Below are positions 1-7,159 of a DNA stretch of 15,188 bases, one piece after another (the stretch's first letter is position 1; every line of letters starts with the position of its first letter). A program made the position numbers and the translations under genes. The notes under the pieces were generated by a model. The model was not told the DNA's origin, did no database searches, and saw only the letters and a program-made list of their open reading frames with translations. Origin of the DNA: Minisyncoccota bacterium (GTDB lineage: Bacteria > Patescibacteriota > Minisyncoccia > UBA6257 > 1-14-0-10-40-38); contig SIBX01000016.1 in assembly GCA_009694925.1 (NCBI GenBank), positions 1-15,188 of the forward strand, given 5' to 3'.

Positions 1-71
1 GCAATTTCAAACCAATCATCTCCCATATTAACTTTTTGGGGTTGAGATAAGAAAATAATTTCTTTTTTCAC
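1..71 (-). CDS. Partial CDS, N-terminus only; possible SAM-dependent methyltransferase
   Basis: Reading the minus strand from a GTG at 71, an open frame of 23 codons runs off the window edge (it begins VKKEIIFLSQPQKV and continues NMGDDWFEI). The start lies four bases after the stop of the glycosyltransferase gene, so it looks like the next gene of the same operon. No clear Shine-Dalgarno is visible; an in-frame ATG at 26 is an alternative start. The stretch around GDDWFE recalls the start of small class I methyltransferases that often sit beside GT2 genes in glycan clusters, but this rests on memory of the pattern and 23 residues only. The reading frame is fairly likely; the function is a guess. 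Confidence 0.5.
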   Translation of the reverse strand, partial: MKKEIIFLSQPQKVNMGDDWFEI

Positions 72-75
72 GCTT

Positions 76-1002
76 TTATTTATCGTTATTTATTGTCTTT
101 TTAATAATATAATTTGGCCTTCTTTTTGTTTCGTCGTAAATTCTTTTGATATATTCGCCCAGAACACCAATAGACAAAAGTTGAACCCCACCAAGGAACA
201 AAGAGATAATAGCAAGCGATGCAAAGCCGGGAATATTTCTGTCTGTGAAAAGCCTAAAATAGAGAACTAAAAATATACCAATAATTGATACAATAAAACT
301 AAATCCACCCAAAAAACTAATAAAATTTATTGGAAAATAAGAAAAGGAAAAAATTCCATCATAGGCAAGTTTTATTAGTTTTCTAAAAGAGAATTTTGAT
401 GTACCAGCAAATCTTCTATCCCTTTCATAAGGAAAAGCAATTTGTTTAAACCCAACCCAGGCCCTTATTCCCCTAACGTATCTATTCCTTTCGCCAAGCT
501 CTTTCATAGCAGAAACAACTTTTTTCCTGATTAAAGAAAAATCGCCAGAATCTTTTGGTAGTTCTATATCTTTAGATATTTTCCCCATTAATTTATAAAA
601 AAATGAGTAGGCAAATCTTTTTAAGAAATTTTCTTTTCTGTTTTTTCTGACAGCATAAATAACATCGTACCCAGTGTTGATTTTTTTTATCATTTCCGGA
701 ATCAACTCAGGAGGATCCTGAAGATCTCCGTCTATTATTAAAACAAGCTCGCCATCTGCAATGTCTAGCCCAGCAGAAACTGCTGCTTGGTGTCCGAAGT
801 TTCTAGAAAAAATGATTCCTTTTATTCTTTTGTCTTTTTCTGAAGCTTCTAAAATTAGATTATAAGTTCCGTCAGTTGATCCATCGTCTATTAATATAAC
901 CTCAAAGTTTATATTAGAAATGGCCGCTAAAAGCCTATCTAAAAGCGTTTTAAAGACTTTTTCCTCGTTATATAGTGGTACGATTACGGATAAATCTTTC
1001 AT
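76..1002 (-). CDS. Polyprenyl-phosphate glycosyltransferase, GT2 family (GtrB/DPM1-like)
   Basis: Transfers a sugar from a nucleotide-sugar to a polyprenyl phosphate carrier on the cytoplasmic face of the membrane, for later flipping and use in a surface glycan (family knowledge). The 308 residues are typical of the family. Visible: the N-terminal LSVIVPLYNEE strand, DDGS at 39-42, SRNFGHQAA near 67, and the metal/sugar-binding IIDGDLQDPPE with DGD at 91-93. Further on come the RFAGTSKFSFRKL segment near 198-210 and two C-terminal membrane helices (about 222-248 and 258-283) closed by LGEYIKRIYDETKRRP. The gene overlaps the end of the upstream GtrA/GT-C gene by 35 bases, implying coupled translation. 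The sugar transferred cannot be read from sequence. The family assignment is secure. Confidence 0.92.
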   Translation of the reverse strand: MKDLSVIVPLYNEEKVFKTLLDRLLAAISNINFEVILIDDGSTDGTYNLILEASEKDKRIKGIIFSRNFGHQAAVSAGLDIADGELVLIIDGDLQDPPELIPEMIKKINTGYDVIYAVRKNRKENFLKRFAYSFFYKLMGKISKDIELPKDSGDFSLIRKKVVSAMKELGERNRYVRGIRAWVGFKQIAFPYERDRRFAGTSKFSFRKLIKLAYDGIFSFSYFPINFISFLGGFSFIVSIIGIFLVLYFRLFTDRNIPGFASLAIISLFLGGVQLLSIGVLGEYIKRIYDETKRRPNYIIKKTINNDK

Positions 1003-2752
1003 ATATGAATTTCATCATAACAGAGGAAAATATGAATATCAAAGGGTTAAGGGCAAATCTATGACGAGCCTCAACGCCTATTCCAACCGACAATATTGTG
1101 GCACAGAAGTATAAGAAAATAATTAAAAAAAGCATTGACAATGATTCTTTTCTTTTTATTAATCCTCCAAATATAGAAAGCATAATAATGATTATCCAAA
1201 ATACTTTACCTAAAAATGCTATGAGCGTATACGGAGAAGACATGTCTTTTAAAACGATTTTAATTAATCCCCAAAGTCCATTTTTGGCCCAGATAAAGGA
1301 ATATGACTTTATTTCTGCGGGCTTGTTTATGACTTCATATTTCATTAAAAGATAGTGATAATTTCCAGAAAAAAGAAAAGTATTGAGACCTGCTATGACG
1401 CTTTTCACATATCCGACTGGATGAAGTTTAATTATTTCTTTTGCTTTATTTTTAAGATAAGCACTGTTTCTTAGGTCTTTTTGATTAGATGGATATGGAG
1501 CGTCACGCCTAAAATCTTCTAGAAGCTTTAGTTTTGTGTCTTGATAGGGAGTGCTGTTAGAAAATGATACAGAAGAAACGCCTGCATAATTAAAAAGATT
1601 TACGGGCAAAGCCGAGGTGAATTCAAAAACTCCAAAAACTTTATAATTTCTATACTGCCAAGGAATCATTACTAGCAATGGAATTGAAATCGCAATAATT
1701 CCGTAAATAATTTTTTTCTTAAATAAAGTATTTTTTAGTTCAAAAAATAAAAATAAGACAATGCCGATCACCATATAAATCCCAACTGGTCGAATATAAT
1801 TTAATAAACCAATTAATACGGAAAATATTAAAATGAATTTTATCTTCCTTGTTTCGGAAAATTTTAAGATGAAAAATATTATTACAAATAAGAAAATAGA
1901 GAATAAGACATCTGGAAGTATTGCAATGCTGTAATAGAGCATGATTGGCTCAAATATCGATAGGCTGATGGCAATTTTCTTCCAAATTCCTGATAAATTT
2001 ATTTTAGAACAAAAATAAGCAACAAATACAGGAATAAAACTTGCGAGCAATATATTGAATATTGATATTAACCACACTGGAAGCCCTAGAGATATAAAAA
2101 AAGATAAGAAAAATGGAAATCCTGGTGTTCTATAAACTTCCTTAAGCCCTCCGTATTCATATACGCCACGCAAAATACTTTCTCCAGCCCCTAAATACCT
2201 AGTGCTATCTCCCCAAACAATTGCGCCCTCTCCAAACTTTATAAAAAGATAAAGAAAAACAAGAATTCTTGCTAAAAAAGAAATGAAAAATATTTTTCCA
2301 TACTTTACGGCATAATAATCCCCCCTTTTTTCAATAATCTTGCCTAATTTTGAGAAAATTAACTTCTTGTAAACAAAAAAACTTACAATAGCCATAAGCG
2401 CTGAAGCTATAATTTGTCCATAAAATAGATTTAAATAAAAAGTGCTTTCGAAAAATTTTATGAGGAGAATATTTAATGCAGACATAAATATCCAATAAAC
2501 TAAAAAGAAGGATGCATTTCCGTAGGTTAAATCGTTCTCGTCTTTATACTTAAAAGAGATATGTTTTTGAAATAAAAAGTTTGCATAAAGAGCGATAAAA
2601 AAAGCCAAAACCACGGACAGGTATGGTGGTATGCTCTCAAAATAAAAAAATATCTTAAGCAAAACCAAGTCCGTTAAGAGACCAACTATTCCACCAGAAA
2701 ATGATTTAATAACTTGAAAAAATTTTCCGCCGAAAAGAGCTTGAATATTCAT
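968..2752 (-). CDS. GtrA-domain / GT-C (PMT/ArnT-like) membrane glycosyltransferase fusion
   Basis: A 594-residue polytopic membrane protein with two parts. Residues about 8-135 form a four-helix GtrA-type domain (the family linked to flipping of polyprenyl-linked sugars), including the FLFQKHISFK turn. From about 150 the protein continues as a GT-C glycosyltransferase: WGDS at 180-183 supplies the acidic residue of the first extracytoplasmic loop, YRTPGFPFF follows at 207-214, and ARHRFALNP lies near the C-terminus, as in ArnT/PMT-like proteins. Such enzymes move a sugar from a polyprenyl-phosphate donor to an acceptor outside the membrane. The GT2 gene that would charge the carrier is immediately downstream with a 35-base overlap. 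Charging, flipping and transfer are therefore encoded together. The acceptor is unknown. The start ATG at 2752 is the first in frame and gives a normal GtrA N-terminus. Confidence 0.85.
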   Translation of the reverse strand: MNIQALFGGKFFQVIKSFSGGIVGLLTDLVLLKIFFYFESIPPYLSVVLAFFIALYANFLFQKHISFKYKDENDLTYGNASFFLVYWIFMSALNILLIKFFESTFYLNLFYGQIIASALMAIVSFFVYKKLIFSKLGKIIEKRGDYYAVKYGKIFFISFLARILVFLYLFIKFGEGAIVWGDSTRYLGAGESILRGVYEYGGLKEVYRTPGFPFFLSFFISLGLPVWLISIFNILLASFIPVFVAYFCSKINLSGIWKKIAISLSIFEPIMLYYSIAILPDVLFSIFLFVIIFFILKFSETRKIKFILIFSVLIGLLNYIRPVGIYMVIGIVLFLFFELKNTLFKKKIIYGIIAISIPLLVMIPWQYRNYKVFGVFEFTSALPVNLFNYAGVSSVSFSNSTPYQDTKLKLLEDFRRDAPYPSNQKDLRNSAYLKNKAKEIIKLHPVGYVKSVIAGLNTFLFSGNYHYLLMKYEVINKPAEIKSYSFIWAKNGLWGLIKIVLKDMSSPYTLIAFLGKVFWIIIIMLSIFGGLIKRKESLSMLFLIIFLYFCATILSVGIGVEARHRFALNPLIFIFSSVMMKFIYERFIRNRTTI

Positions 2753-2808
2753 TATTGTCTATAAATAAATCTTTTCATCATATTAACACATGAGACGTAT
2801 TCTAAAAA

Positions 2809-2817
2809 TGTTATAAT
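2809..2817 (+). promoter_or_regulatory. Extended -10 promoter for the sugar operon
   Basis: TGTTATAAT (TGn plus a perfect TATAAT at 2812-2817) lies in the divergent gap between the minus-strand glycan operon and the sugar operon. No convincing -35 stands 16-18 bases upstream (TGAGAC at 2791 is 15 bases away), as expected for an extended -10 promoter. Transcription would start near 2824, only about two bases before the ATG of the first small upstream ORF at 2826, so that ORF would be translated from an essentially leaderless end. Confidence 0.6.
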
Positions 2818-2825
2818 TTGTAAGG

Positions 2826-2870
2826 ATGAGATTTATCCACGGGATATTAATAGGAATGATTATTATATGA
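2826..2870 (+). CDS. Upstream mini-ORF 1 (14 codons)
   Basis: ATG at 2826 opens a 14-residue frame (MRFIHGILIGMIII) ending in TGA at 2868-2870, which overlaps the ATG of the next mini-ORF as ATGA. It sits a few bases after the predicted transcription start, so it would be read from a leaderless mRNA end. The product is short and hydrophobic. It may be a leader that delivers ribosomes to the next start by reinitiation, or simply a by-product of the tandem duplication. No database family is recognised. Confidence 0.4.
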   Translation: MRFIHGILIGMIII

Positions 2871-2911
2871 GATTTATCCGCAGGATATTAATAGGAATAG
2901 TTATTATATGA
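2867..2911 (+). CDS. Upstream mini-ORF 2 (14 codons)
   Basis: The second copy of the duplicated unit encodes MRFIRRILIGIVII, ending in TGA at 2909-2911, again overlapping the next ATG (2908) as ATGA. That next ATG starts the isomerase-glucosidase fusion, whose own first residues are MRFI. The AGGA of the preceding unit lies about 11 bases upstream of this start. Two successive ATGA overlaps in the same direction are consistent with coupled translation into the large gene, but the duplication alone could explain the arrangement. Confidence 0.4.
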   Translation: MRFIRRILIGIVII

Positions 2912-5835
2912 GATTTATAAGCGACAAAGCCATAAAAGACAAGCGACTACTCGCAGAAACAATTAACAGAATAAAATCTGATGCTTTTTTTATTTCTGAT
3001 TTTATAAATAAGAAAAGGGAAGATAGTGGAGAAATTTTTGCCAGTATTCCTGAATTTGATACTTTTCTGAATGAATCAAAAAAAATAGCCAAAGAAAAGT
3101 GGAGTAAAAATCTTAAATATGTTTTCGTAATAGGAATTGGTGGGTCTAATCTTGGAACTAAAGCAATCTACGAAGCCCTTCATAAACATTACGATATTTT
3201 AGAAACAAGTAGATATCCGAAACTGATATTTTTAGACACTTGCGATCCGGAATATCTTAGAAAATTAGATTTCTTTTTAGAATCAAGAATTAAAAATGCC
3301 GATGAAGTTATTTTAAATATAATAAGTAAGTCTGGAGACACTTTGGAGACTATAGCTAACGCAGAATATACAATTCACTGCTTAAAAAGAAGATTTAAAG
3401 ATATTGAACAAAGAATAGTTTCTACCACCGAAAGAGATTCAATACTCTGGAAAAAATCTAAAGAAAAAGAAATTTCTGTCTTAGAGGTGCCCAAAAATCT
3501 TTCTGGAAGATTTTCTGTTTTTTCAAATGTTGGATTTTTCCCATTATTTTTAGCTAAGATAAAAATTGATGAATTAATTTTAGGAGCAAAAAAAGCTAAT
3601 TCTAAAATAAACTCCCAAAACGATTCTCCGATGGAATCTGCCTCGGTTGCCTATTTAAATTTACTGTCGGGTAAAAATATATATGATCATTTTATTTTTC
3701 ATACCGAACTTGAATCTTTGGGTAAGTGGATGAGACAGCTGATTGCAGAATCTTTGGGCAAATCGAAAACAGAAGACGGAAAGAGTGTGGAAAAAAACTT
3801 TACACCAACAATTACACTGGGATCAATAGATTTGCATTCTGTTCTCCAGCTTTATCTTGCCGGACCAAAAGATAAATACTTTTCTTTTATATCTTCCGTC
3901 TCAAACAACCAAACGTCTCATGTTCCAAGAGATAGAGATTTTCCAGAAATATATCCTGAAGCAACAAGAAAAACCATCAGTCAAATAATGGACTCAATTT
4001 TAATAGGAGTTAAAGGATCTTTTTATGACAACAATCTACCCTATTCGGAAATAATTTTAGAAGATTTAAGAGAAGAAGACTTAGGAGAACTCATGCAGTT
4101 TAAAATGTTAGAGGTTTATTTTTTGGCAAAATTAATGAAAGTTAATCCATTTAATCAACCTGAAATTGAAAACTATAAATTAAAGACGAAAAACTTACTT
4201 GTTGGGATGCCAGGATATGCTAGCCCAGCAAAAGAGAATTGGTCGCATCACGCAATTATTTACCAAGTTTATCCAAGAAGTTTTAAGGATTCTAACAATG
4301 ATGGCATTGGAGACCTCGATGGCTTAATAGAAAAATTAGACTACTTAAACGATGGCACTAAAGAATCTTTGGGAATAGACGCGATATGGCTAAACCCGAT
4401 ATATAAATCTCCTCAAAAAGATTTTGGATATGATATATCAGATTACTACGATATAGATCCTGTGTTTGGAGACTTAGAAACTTTCAGTAGATTAACCGAA
4501 GGAGCTCATAAGCGAGGGATAAAAATTTTAATGGATTTTGTGCCAAACCATACATCCTCAGAACATCCATGGTTTTCTGAATCGAAATCATCTAGAAATA
4601 ATCCAAAAAGAGACTGGTATATATGGAGGGATCCAAAAAGCGATGGTTCGCCACCAAATAACTGGATGTCTGTTTTCGGAGGATCTGCTTGGAAGTTCAG
4701 CAGAAGAACTGGACAATATTATCTTCACTCATTTTTAGAAAGCCAGCCTGACCTAAACTGGAGAAATAAGGAAGTTAAAGAAGAAATGCAAAATGTTTTA
4801 AAATTTTGGATACATCATGGGGTTGATGGTTTTAGAACTGATGCCATTTATCATTTAATAAAAGATTCTCAATTTAGAGACGATCCGCAAAATCCTAACT
4901 ATGTACCAGGGAGAGATGATCCTTATAATTCCCTACTACACATATTTTCAACTGGACAACCGGAACTTTTGGAAACGACAAATTCTTTTTGTTCTGTTTT
5001 AGGAGAACACGGAAATCAATTTTTGGTCAGTGAAGCGTATTTAGACATAAAAGGAATGGAAAAACTTTATGCCGCCTGTGGGAATAAACTGCACGCTCCT
5101 TTGAATTTTAATTTAATGAATTTACCGTGGAATGCAACTGCTTATAAAAGATTTATAGATGACTTTAATACATCTGTGGGAGATGACCAGGTTCCAAATT
5201 ATGTACTAGGGAATCATGATGTGTCGAGAATCGCTTCAAAAATTGGTGAACAAAAATCTCGTTTAATGAGCTTAATTCTCTTAACCTTACGCGGAATGGC
5301 TTTTATTTATTATGGAGAAGAGCTTGGGATGGAAGATGTTAGAATTCCTGTGCAAAACTTAAAAGATTCGTGGGGAAAAGAAATTCAAGACTCGAAATAC
5401 GCAAGAGACCCAGAGCGTACTCCTATGCAATGGAGCGCAGAAGCGAATGCTGGATTTTCACAAGAAACTCCATGGCTTCCGGTGCATTCCAATTTCACAA
5501 CAATCAATGTTGAATCTGAAACTAAAAATTCTAAATCGATACTTAATTTATATAAAAAAATAATTAATTTTAGGAAAAATTCTCAAGCATTAAAATATGG
5601 CAAATATTTTTCTTGTGATGTAGGAAATTCTAATATCTTTGCATTTACCAGAGAAAGCCAAGGAGAAAATCTGCTAATGGTGGCTAATTTCTCTGAAAAT
5701 TCACAAAGAATAAATACATCACAAATATCTAAAGCTAAAATAATACTAAATACATCTCTCAACGCAGAACAAGGCGAAGTTGAATTAAAGAATTTTGAAC
5801 TTAGGCCATTTGAAGGATATATATTCCAATATTAA
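2908..5835 (+). CDS. Glucose-6-phosphate isomerase fused to GH13 alpha-glucosidase
   Basis: A 975-residue cytoplasmic protein with two complete enzymes. Residues 1 to about 428 are a phosphoglucose isomerase: GIGGSNLG (76-83), SKSGDTLET (140-148), LSGRFSV (198-204), ESLGKWMRQ (269-277), GSIDLHSVLQLYLAGP (305-320) and FNQPEIENYK (415-424, family catalytic lysine). After a linker of about 20 residues, residues 446-975 are a GH13 glycosidase: IIYQVYPRSF, a calcium-type loop DSNNDGIGDLDG (461-472), DFVPNHTS (543-550), QPDLN (613-617), nucleophile D645 in GFRTDA, acid/base E709 in VSEA, and NHD at 769-771. QPDLN and PNNWMSVFGGSAW point to the oligo-1,6-glucosidase/alpha-glucosidase branch rather than endo-amylases. 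No signal peptide is seen. The glucokinase gene follows after 21 bases. An internal ATG at residue 434 has no ribosome-binding site, so I read this as one polypeptide. The exact glucoside used (maltose-type, isomaltose, trehalose or sucrose) is open. Confidence 0.93.
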   Translation: MRFISDKAIKDKRLLAETINRIKSDAFFISDFINKKREDSGEIFASIPEFDTFLNESKKIAKEKWSKNLKYVFVIGIGGSNLGTKAIYEALHKHYDILETSRYPKLIFLDTCDPEYLRKLDFFLESRIKNADEVILNIISKSGDTLETIANAEYTIHCLKRRFKDIEQRIVSTTERDSILWKKSKEKEISVLEVPKNLSGRFSVFSNVGFFPLFLAKIKIDELILGAKKANSKINSQNDSPMESASVAYLNLLSGKNIYDHFIFHTELESLGKWMRQLIAESLGKSKTEDGKSVEKNFTPTITLGSIDLHSVLQLYLAGPKDKYFSFISSVSNNQTSHVPRDRDFPEIYPEATRKTISQIMDSILIGVKGSFYDNNLPYSEIILEDLREEDLGELMQFKMLEVYFLAKLMKVNPFNQPEIENYKLKTKNLLVGMPGYASPAKENWSHHAIIYQVYPRSFKDSNNDGIGDLDGLIEKLDYLNDGTKESLGIDAIWLNPIYKSPQKDFGYDISDYYDIDPVFGDLETFSRLTEGAHKRGIKILMDFVPNHTSSEHPWFSESKSSRNNPKRDWYIWRDPKSDGSPPNNWMSVFGGSAWKFSRRTGQYYLHSFLESQPDLNWRNKEVKEEMQNVLKFWIHHGVDGFRTDAIYHLIKDSQFRDDPQNPNYVPGRDDPYNSLLHIFSTGQPELLETTNSFCSVLGEHGNQFLVSEAYLDIKGMEKLYAACGNKLHAPLNFNLMNLPWNATAYKRFIDDFNTSVGDDQVPNYVLGNHDVSRIASKIGEQKSRLMSLILLTLRGMAFIYYGEELGMEDVRIPVQNLKDSWGKEIQDSKYARDPERTPMQWSAEANAGFSQETPWLPVHSNFTTINVESETKNSKSILNLYKKIINFRKNSQALKYGKYFSCDVGNSNIFAFTRESQGENLLMVANFSENSQRINTSQISKAKIILNTSLNAEQGEVELKNFELRPFEGYIFQY

Positions 5836-5856
5836 AAATTATAAAATCTAAACAAA

Positions 5857-6690
5857 ATGTATATTCTATTTGATATAGGCGGAACAAAGACAAGGATCGC
5901 GTTTTCAGAAAATGGAAAACTTATTAATAAATCTGAATCAATTGAAACTCCTCAAAAGTTTTTAGATGCGGTTTTGATGTTTAAAGATCTAGCTTTTAAA
6001 CTTTCGGGAGGTAAAAAGATAAAAAAAATCGCTATTGGCATCGCTGGACCGATAAACAACGAAAGAACGGGTGTGGCCAATGCTCCAAATTTACCGGATT
6101 GGGACTTTAAAGATATTAAAAGTTATTTTGAAAAAGCTTTTAGTTGCGAAGTGATGGTTGAAAACGATGCGGCGTTGGGTGCCTTAGGAGAGGCAGTCTA
6201 CGGAGAAGGGCGAGGATATGAGGTGGTTGGATTTTTAACTGTCTCAACTGGAATTGGCGGAGCGAAGATTGCTAATAAAAAGATTGCTCCAAGCTTTCAG
6301 GGTTTTGAACCTGGACACATGATAATAGATGCCGATAGAACGCTTTGCCCTACCTGTGAAAACCCGCCATATTTGGAGAATATGTGTTCTGGAAAATCTT
6401 TAATACAAAGATTTAAAAAACCACCAAAAGAAATTGATAATCCTAGAATTTGGGAAGAATTAGCTCTTTGGCTGGCATATGGATTAAATAATGCGGCCGT
6501 TTTATGGTCGCCAGAAATTATTATCTTGGGCGGACCGATGATCTTTGGCGCTCCAGCAATTCCGTTCGAATCCATAGAAAAACATTTTAAAGAGTTGATG
6601 AAAGTATTTCCGGAGTGTCCTGTTTTAAAAATCGCAAAACTTAAAGATGAAGTGGGACTTTGGGGCGGATTGGCCTTATTAAATCAGTAA
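5857..6690 (+). CDS. ROK-family glucokinase
   Basis: Phosphorylates glucose with ATP to glucose-6-phosphate in the cytoplasm. The 277 residues show the phosphate-binding DIGGTKTR (6-13), the catalytic ENDAALGALGEA with Asp104, TVSTGIGGA (128-136) and the substrate/metal motif EPGH (151-154). The usual ROK zinc site (His plus C-x-C-G-x2-G-C) is altered. His154, Cys164 and Cys167 are present, the third cysteine position is Tyr172, and Cys177 lies five residues on and might replace it. Lying 21 bases behind the isomerase-glucosidase fusion, it would supply the step between the two fused activities. No Shine-Dalgarno precedes the ATG, so translation is probably coupled or independent of one. ROK kinases also act on fructose or N-acetyl sugars; the neighbours favour glucose. 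Confidence 0.87.
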   Translation: MYILFDIGGTKTRIAFSENGKLINKSESIETPQKFLDAVLMFKDLAFKLSGGKKIKKIAIGIAGPINNERTGVANAPNLPDWDFKDIKSYFEKAFSCEVMVENDAALGALGEAVYGEGRGYEVVGFLTVSTGIGGAKIANKKIAPSFQGFEPGHMIIDADRTLCPTCENPPYLENMCSGKSLIQRFKKPPKEIDNPRIWEELALWLAYGLNNAAVLWSPEIIILGGPMIFGAPAIPFESIEKHFKELMKVFPECPVLKIAKLKDEVGLWGGLALLNQ

Positions 6691-6707
6691 AAATAGAAAA
6701 ATGTTGT

Positions 6708-6736
6708 TTGACAATATTTAAATATTATGATATTGT
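6708..6736 (+). promoter_or_regulatory. Strong sigma70-type promoter of the small structured unit
   Basis: TTGACA at 6708-6713 and TATTGT at 6731-6736 are separated by exactly 17 bases. The -35 is perfect and the -10 matches four of six. Transcription would start near 6743, some 46 bases before the ATG at 6789. It starts 18 bases after the glucokinase stop, so the small unit is transcribed independently of the sugar operon. Confidence 0.7.
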
Positions 6737-6788
6737 CTTAAGTAGTACAAGGATCATTTCCTAAACCCAAGAACTCAAGGAGACCAAA

Positions 6789-6899
6789 ATGCTTACCGAA
6801 TGGGTTGTCTTTGGAGACTGGGCATACGAATATGTATGCTGTACCCTTCGGTTTACCGGAAACAAAATTCTGGCATCTTCCCTAGGGAGAAGCAATTAG
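6789..6899 (+). CDS. Hypothetical 36-residue peptide with strong ribosome-binding site
   Basis: ATG at 6789 is preceded by AAGGAGA (6777-6783) at ideal spacing, the best Shine-Dalgarno in the window. The frame encodes MLTEWVVFGDWAYEYVCC followed by 18 more residues with several positive charges, and ends in TAG at 6897-6899. It is rich in aromatic residues, has a Cys-Cys pair at 17-18 and no clear membrane helix. Base composition is about 45% GC, well above the neighbours, and its codons (ACC, GTC, CTG, CGG) differ from theirs. The stop codon lies in the loop of a nine-pair hairpin. No family is recognised. Because the same bases form a plausible RNA fold, the frame could be fortuitous; it could also be a leader peptide for the downstream ABC-F gene. 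Confidence 0.42.
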   Translation: MLTEWVVFGDWAYEYVCCTLRFTGNKILASSLGRSN

Positions 6900-6913
6900 T
6901 GCCTCTCCCTAGA

Positions 6914-6955
6914 ATCCCCCGCAAACTATGTTTTGTGCGGGGGATGTTTAATTTA
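6914..6955 (+). terminator. GC-rich hairpin terminator
   Basis: ATCCCCCGCA (6914-6923) and TGCGGGGGAT (6936-6945) form a perfect ten-pair stem with a 12-base loop, followed by a loose T-rich stretch (GTTTAATTTAT). It closes the small unit and, with the hairpin at 6882-6912 just before it, would give two stacked stop signals. The T tract is weak, so termination may be partial. Confidence 0.7.
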
Positions 6956-7038
6956 TAGACTTTTTGGCGGTTTTATGGCAAAATCTATAGACTTATCATT
7001 AAATAATAAACTCGTCTAAATTTACGATTTTTGGCCAT

Positions 7039-7102
7039 AAATCATTTTTACTCGCTCAACAATATCTATGTCGATATTGCTTCGCTCGTAAGAAAATGAT
7101 TT
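7039..7102 (+). repeat. 64-nt imperfect hairpin in the leader region of the ABC-F gene
   Basis: AAATCATTTT (7039-7048) pairs perfectly with AAAATGATTT (7093-7102), and inside it CAATATC (7060-7066) pairs with GATATTG (7073-7079) around a six-base loop. The internal loop between them carries similar CTCGCTC and TTCGCTCG strings. It could be an intergenic palindromic element or a leader RNA structure. The rest of 6956-7159 is AT-rich non-coding sequence; a TATACT at 7124-7129 may be a -10 for the ABC-F gene but has no convincing -35. Confidence 0.6.
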
Positions 7103-7159
7103 CTAGCACAAAACTTATAAATTTATACTTCGTTTTTATCTAATAATAAATCTATTCCT

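Larger units (their letters stand above)
2826..2918 (+). repeat. 41-bp tandem duplication of a translation start region
   Basis: ATGAGATTTATCC begins at 2826 and recurs at 2867; a third, partial copy (ATGAGATTTAT) at 2908 is the start of the isomerase-glucosidase gene. The two complete units (2826-2866 and 2867-2907) have the same length and differ by only a few substitutions. Each unit carries an AGGA about 11 bases before the next ATG, so the duplication copied a ribosome-binding region plus the first codons of the gene. This is seen directly; what it does for expression is inference. Confidence 0.9.
6743..6955 (+). ncRNA. Candidate structured small RNA or structured mRNA leader
   Basis: Between the promoter and the GC-rich terminator the transcript can form many helices. 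ACCGAAtGGG (6794-6803) pairs with CCCTTCGGT (6843-6851) as nine pairs around one bulge. This helix encloses GTCT/AGAC (near 6808-6819) and GCATAC/GTATGC (near 6822-6839), giving a three-way junction. Outside it, CCAaAAT (6784-6790) can pair with ATTcTGG (6868-6874). Then CTAGGGAGA/TCTCCCTAG (6882-6912) and the terminator stem follow. The outer helices would cover the ribosome-binding site and ATG of the small ORF. No known RNA family is recognised (I looked for RNase P, tmRNA and SRP signatures; a 6S-like rod is conceivable but unproven). It may be a non-coding RNA, or a structured mRNA for the 36-residue peptide. Confidence 0.42.

Noticed and set aside
1098..1355. Plus-strand frame across the GtrA/GT-C gene
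   Set aside because: Antisense to a well-formed membrane glycosyltransferase; no signals of its own.
2826..2918. Repeat as a CRISPR fragment or transposon end
   Set aside because: The units are directly adjacent with no spacer and they contain the start of the downstream gene, so this is a local tandem duplication.
4170..4260. Isomerase-glucosidase junction as a sequencing or assembly artefact
   Set aside because: Frame, composition and codon use are continuous, and the internal ATG at 4207 has no ribosome-binding site. A true fusion is the simpler reading, though read mapping was not possible here.
6297..6575. Open minus-strand frame inside the ROK kinase gene
   Set aside because: Lies wholly antisense to a gene with clear motifs, has no promoter or ribosome-binding signal and shows no recognisable domain; shadow frame.
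6743..6955. RNase P RNA, tmRNA or SRP RNA
   Set aside because: None of the conserved signature strings of these RNAs could be found in the element, and there is no tRNA-like end.
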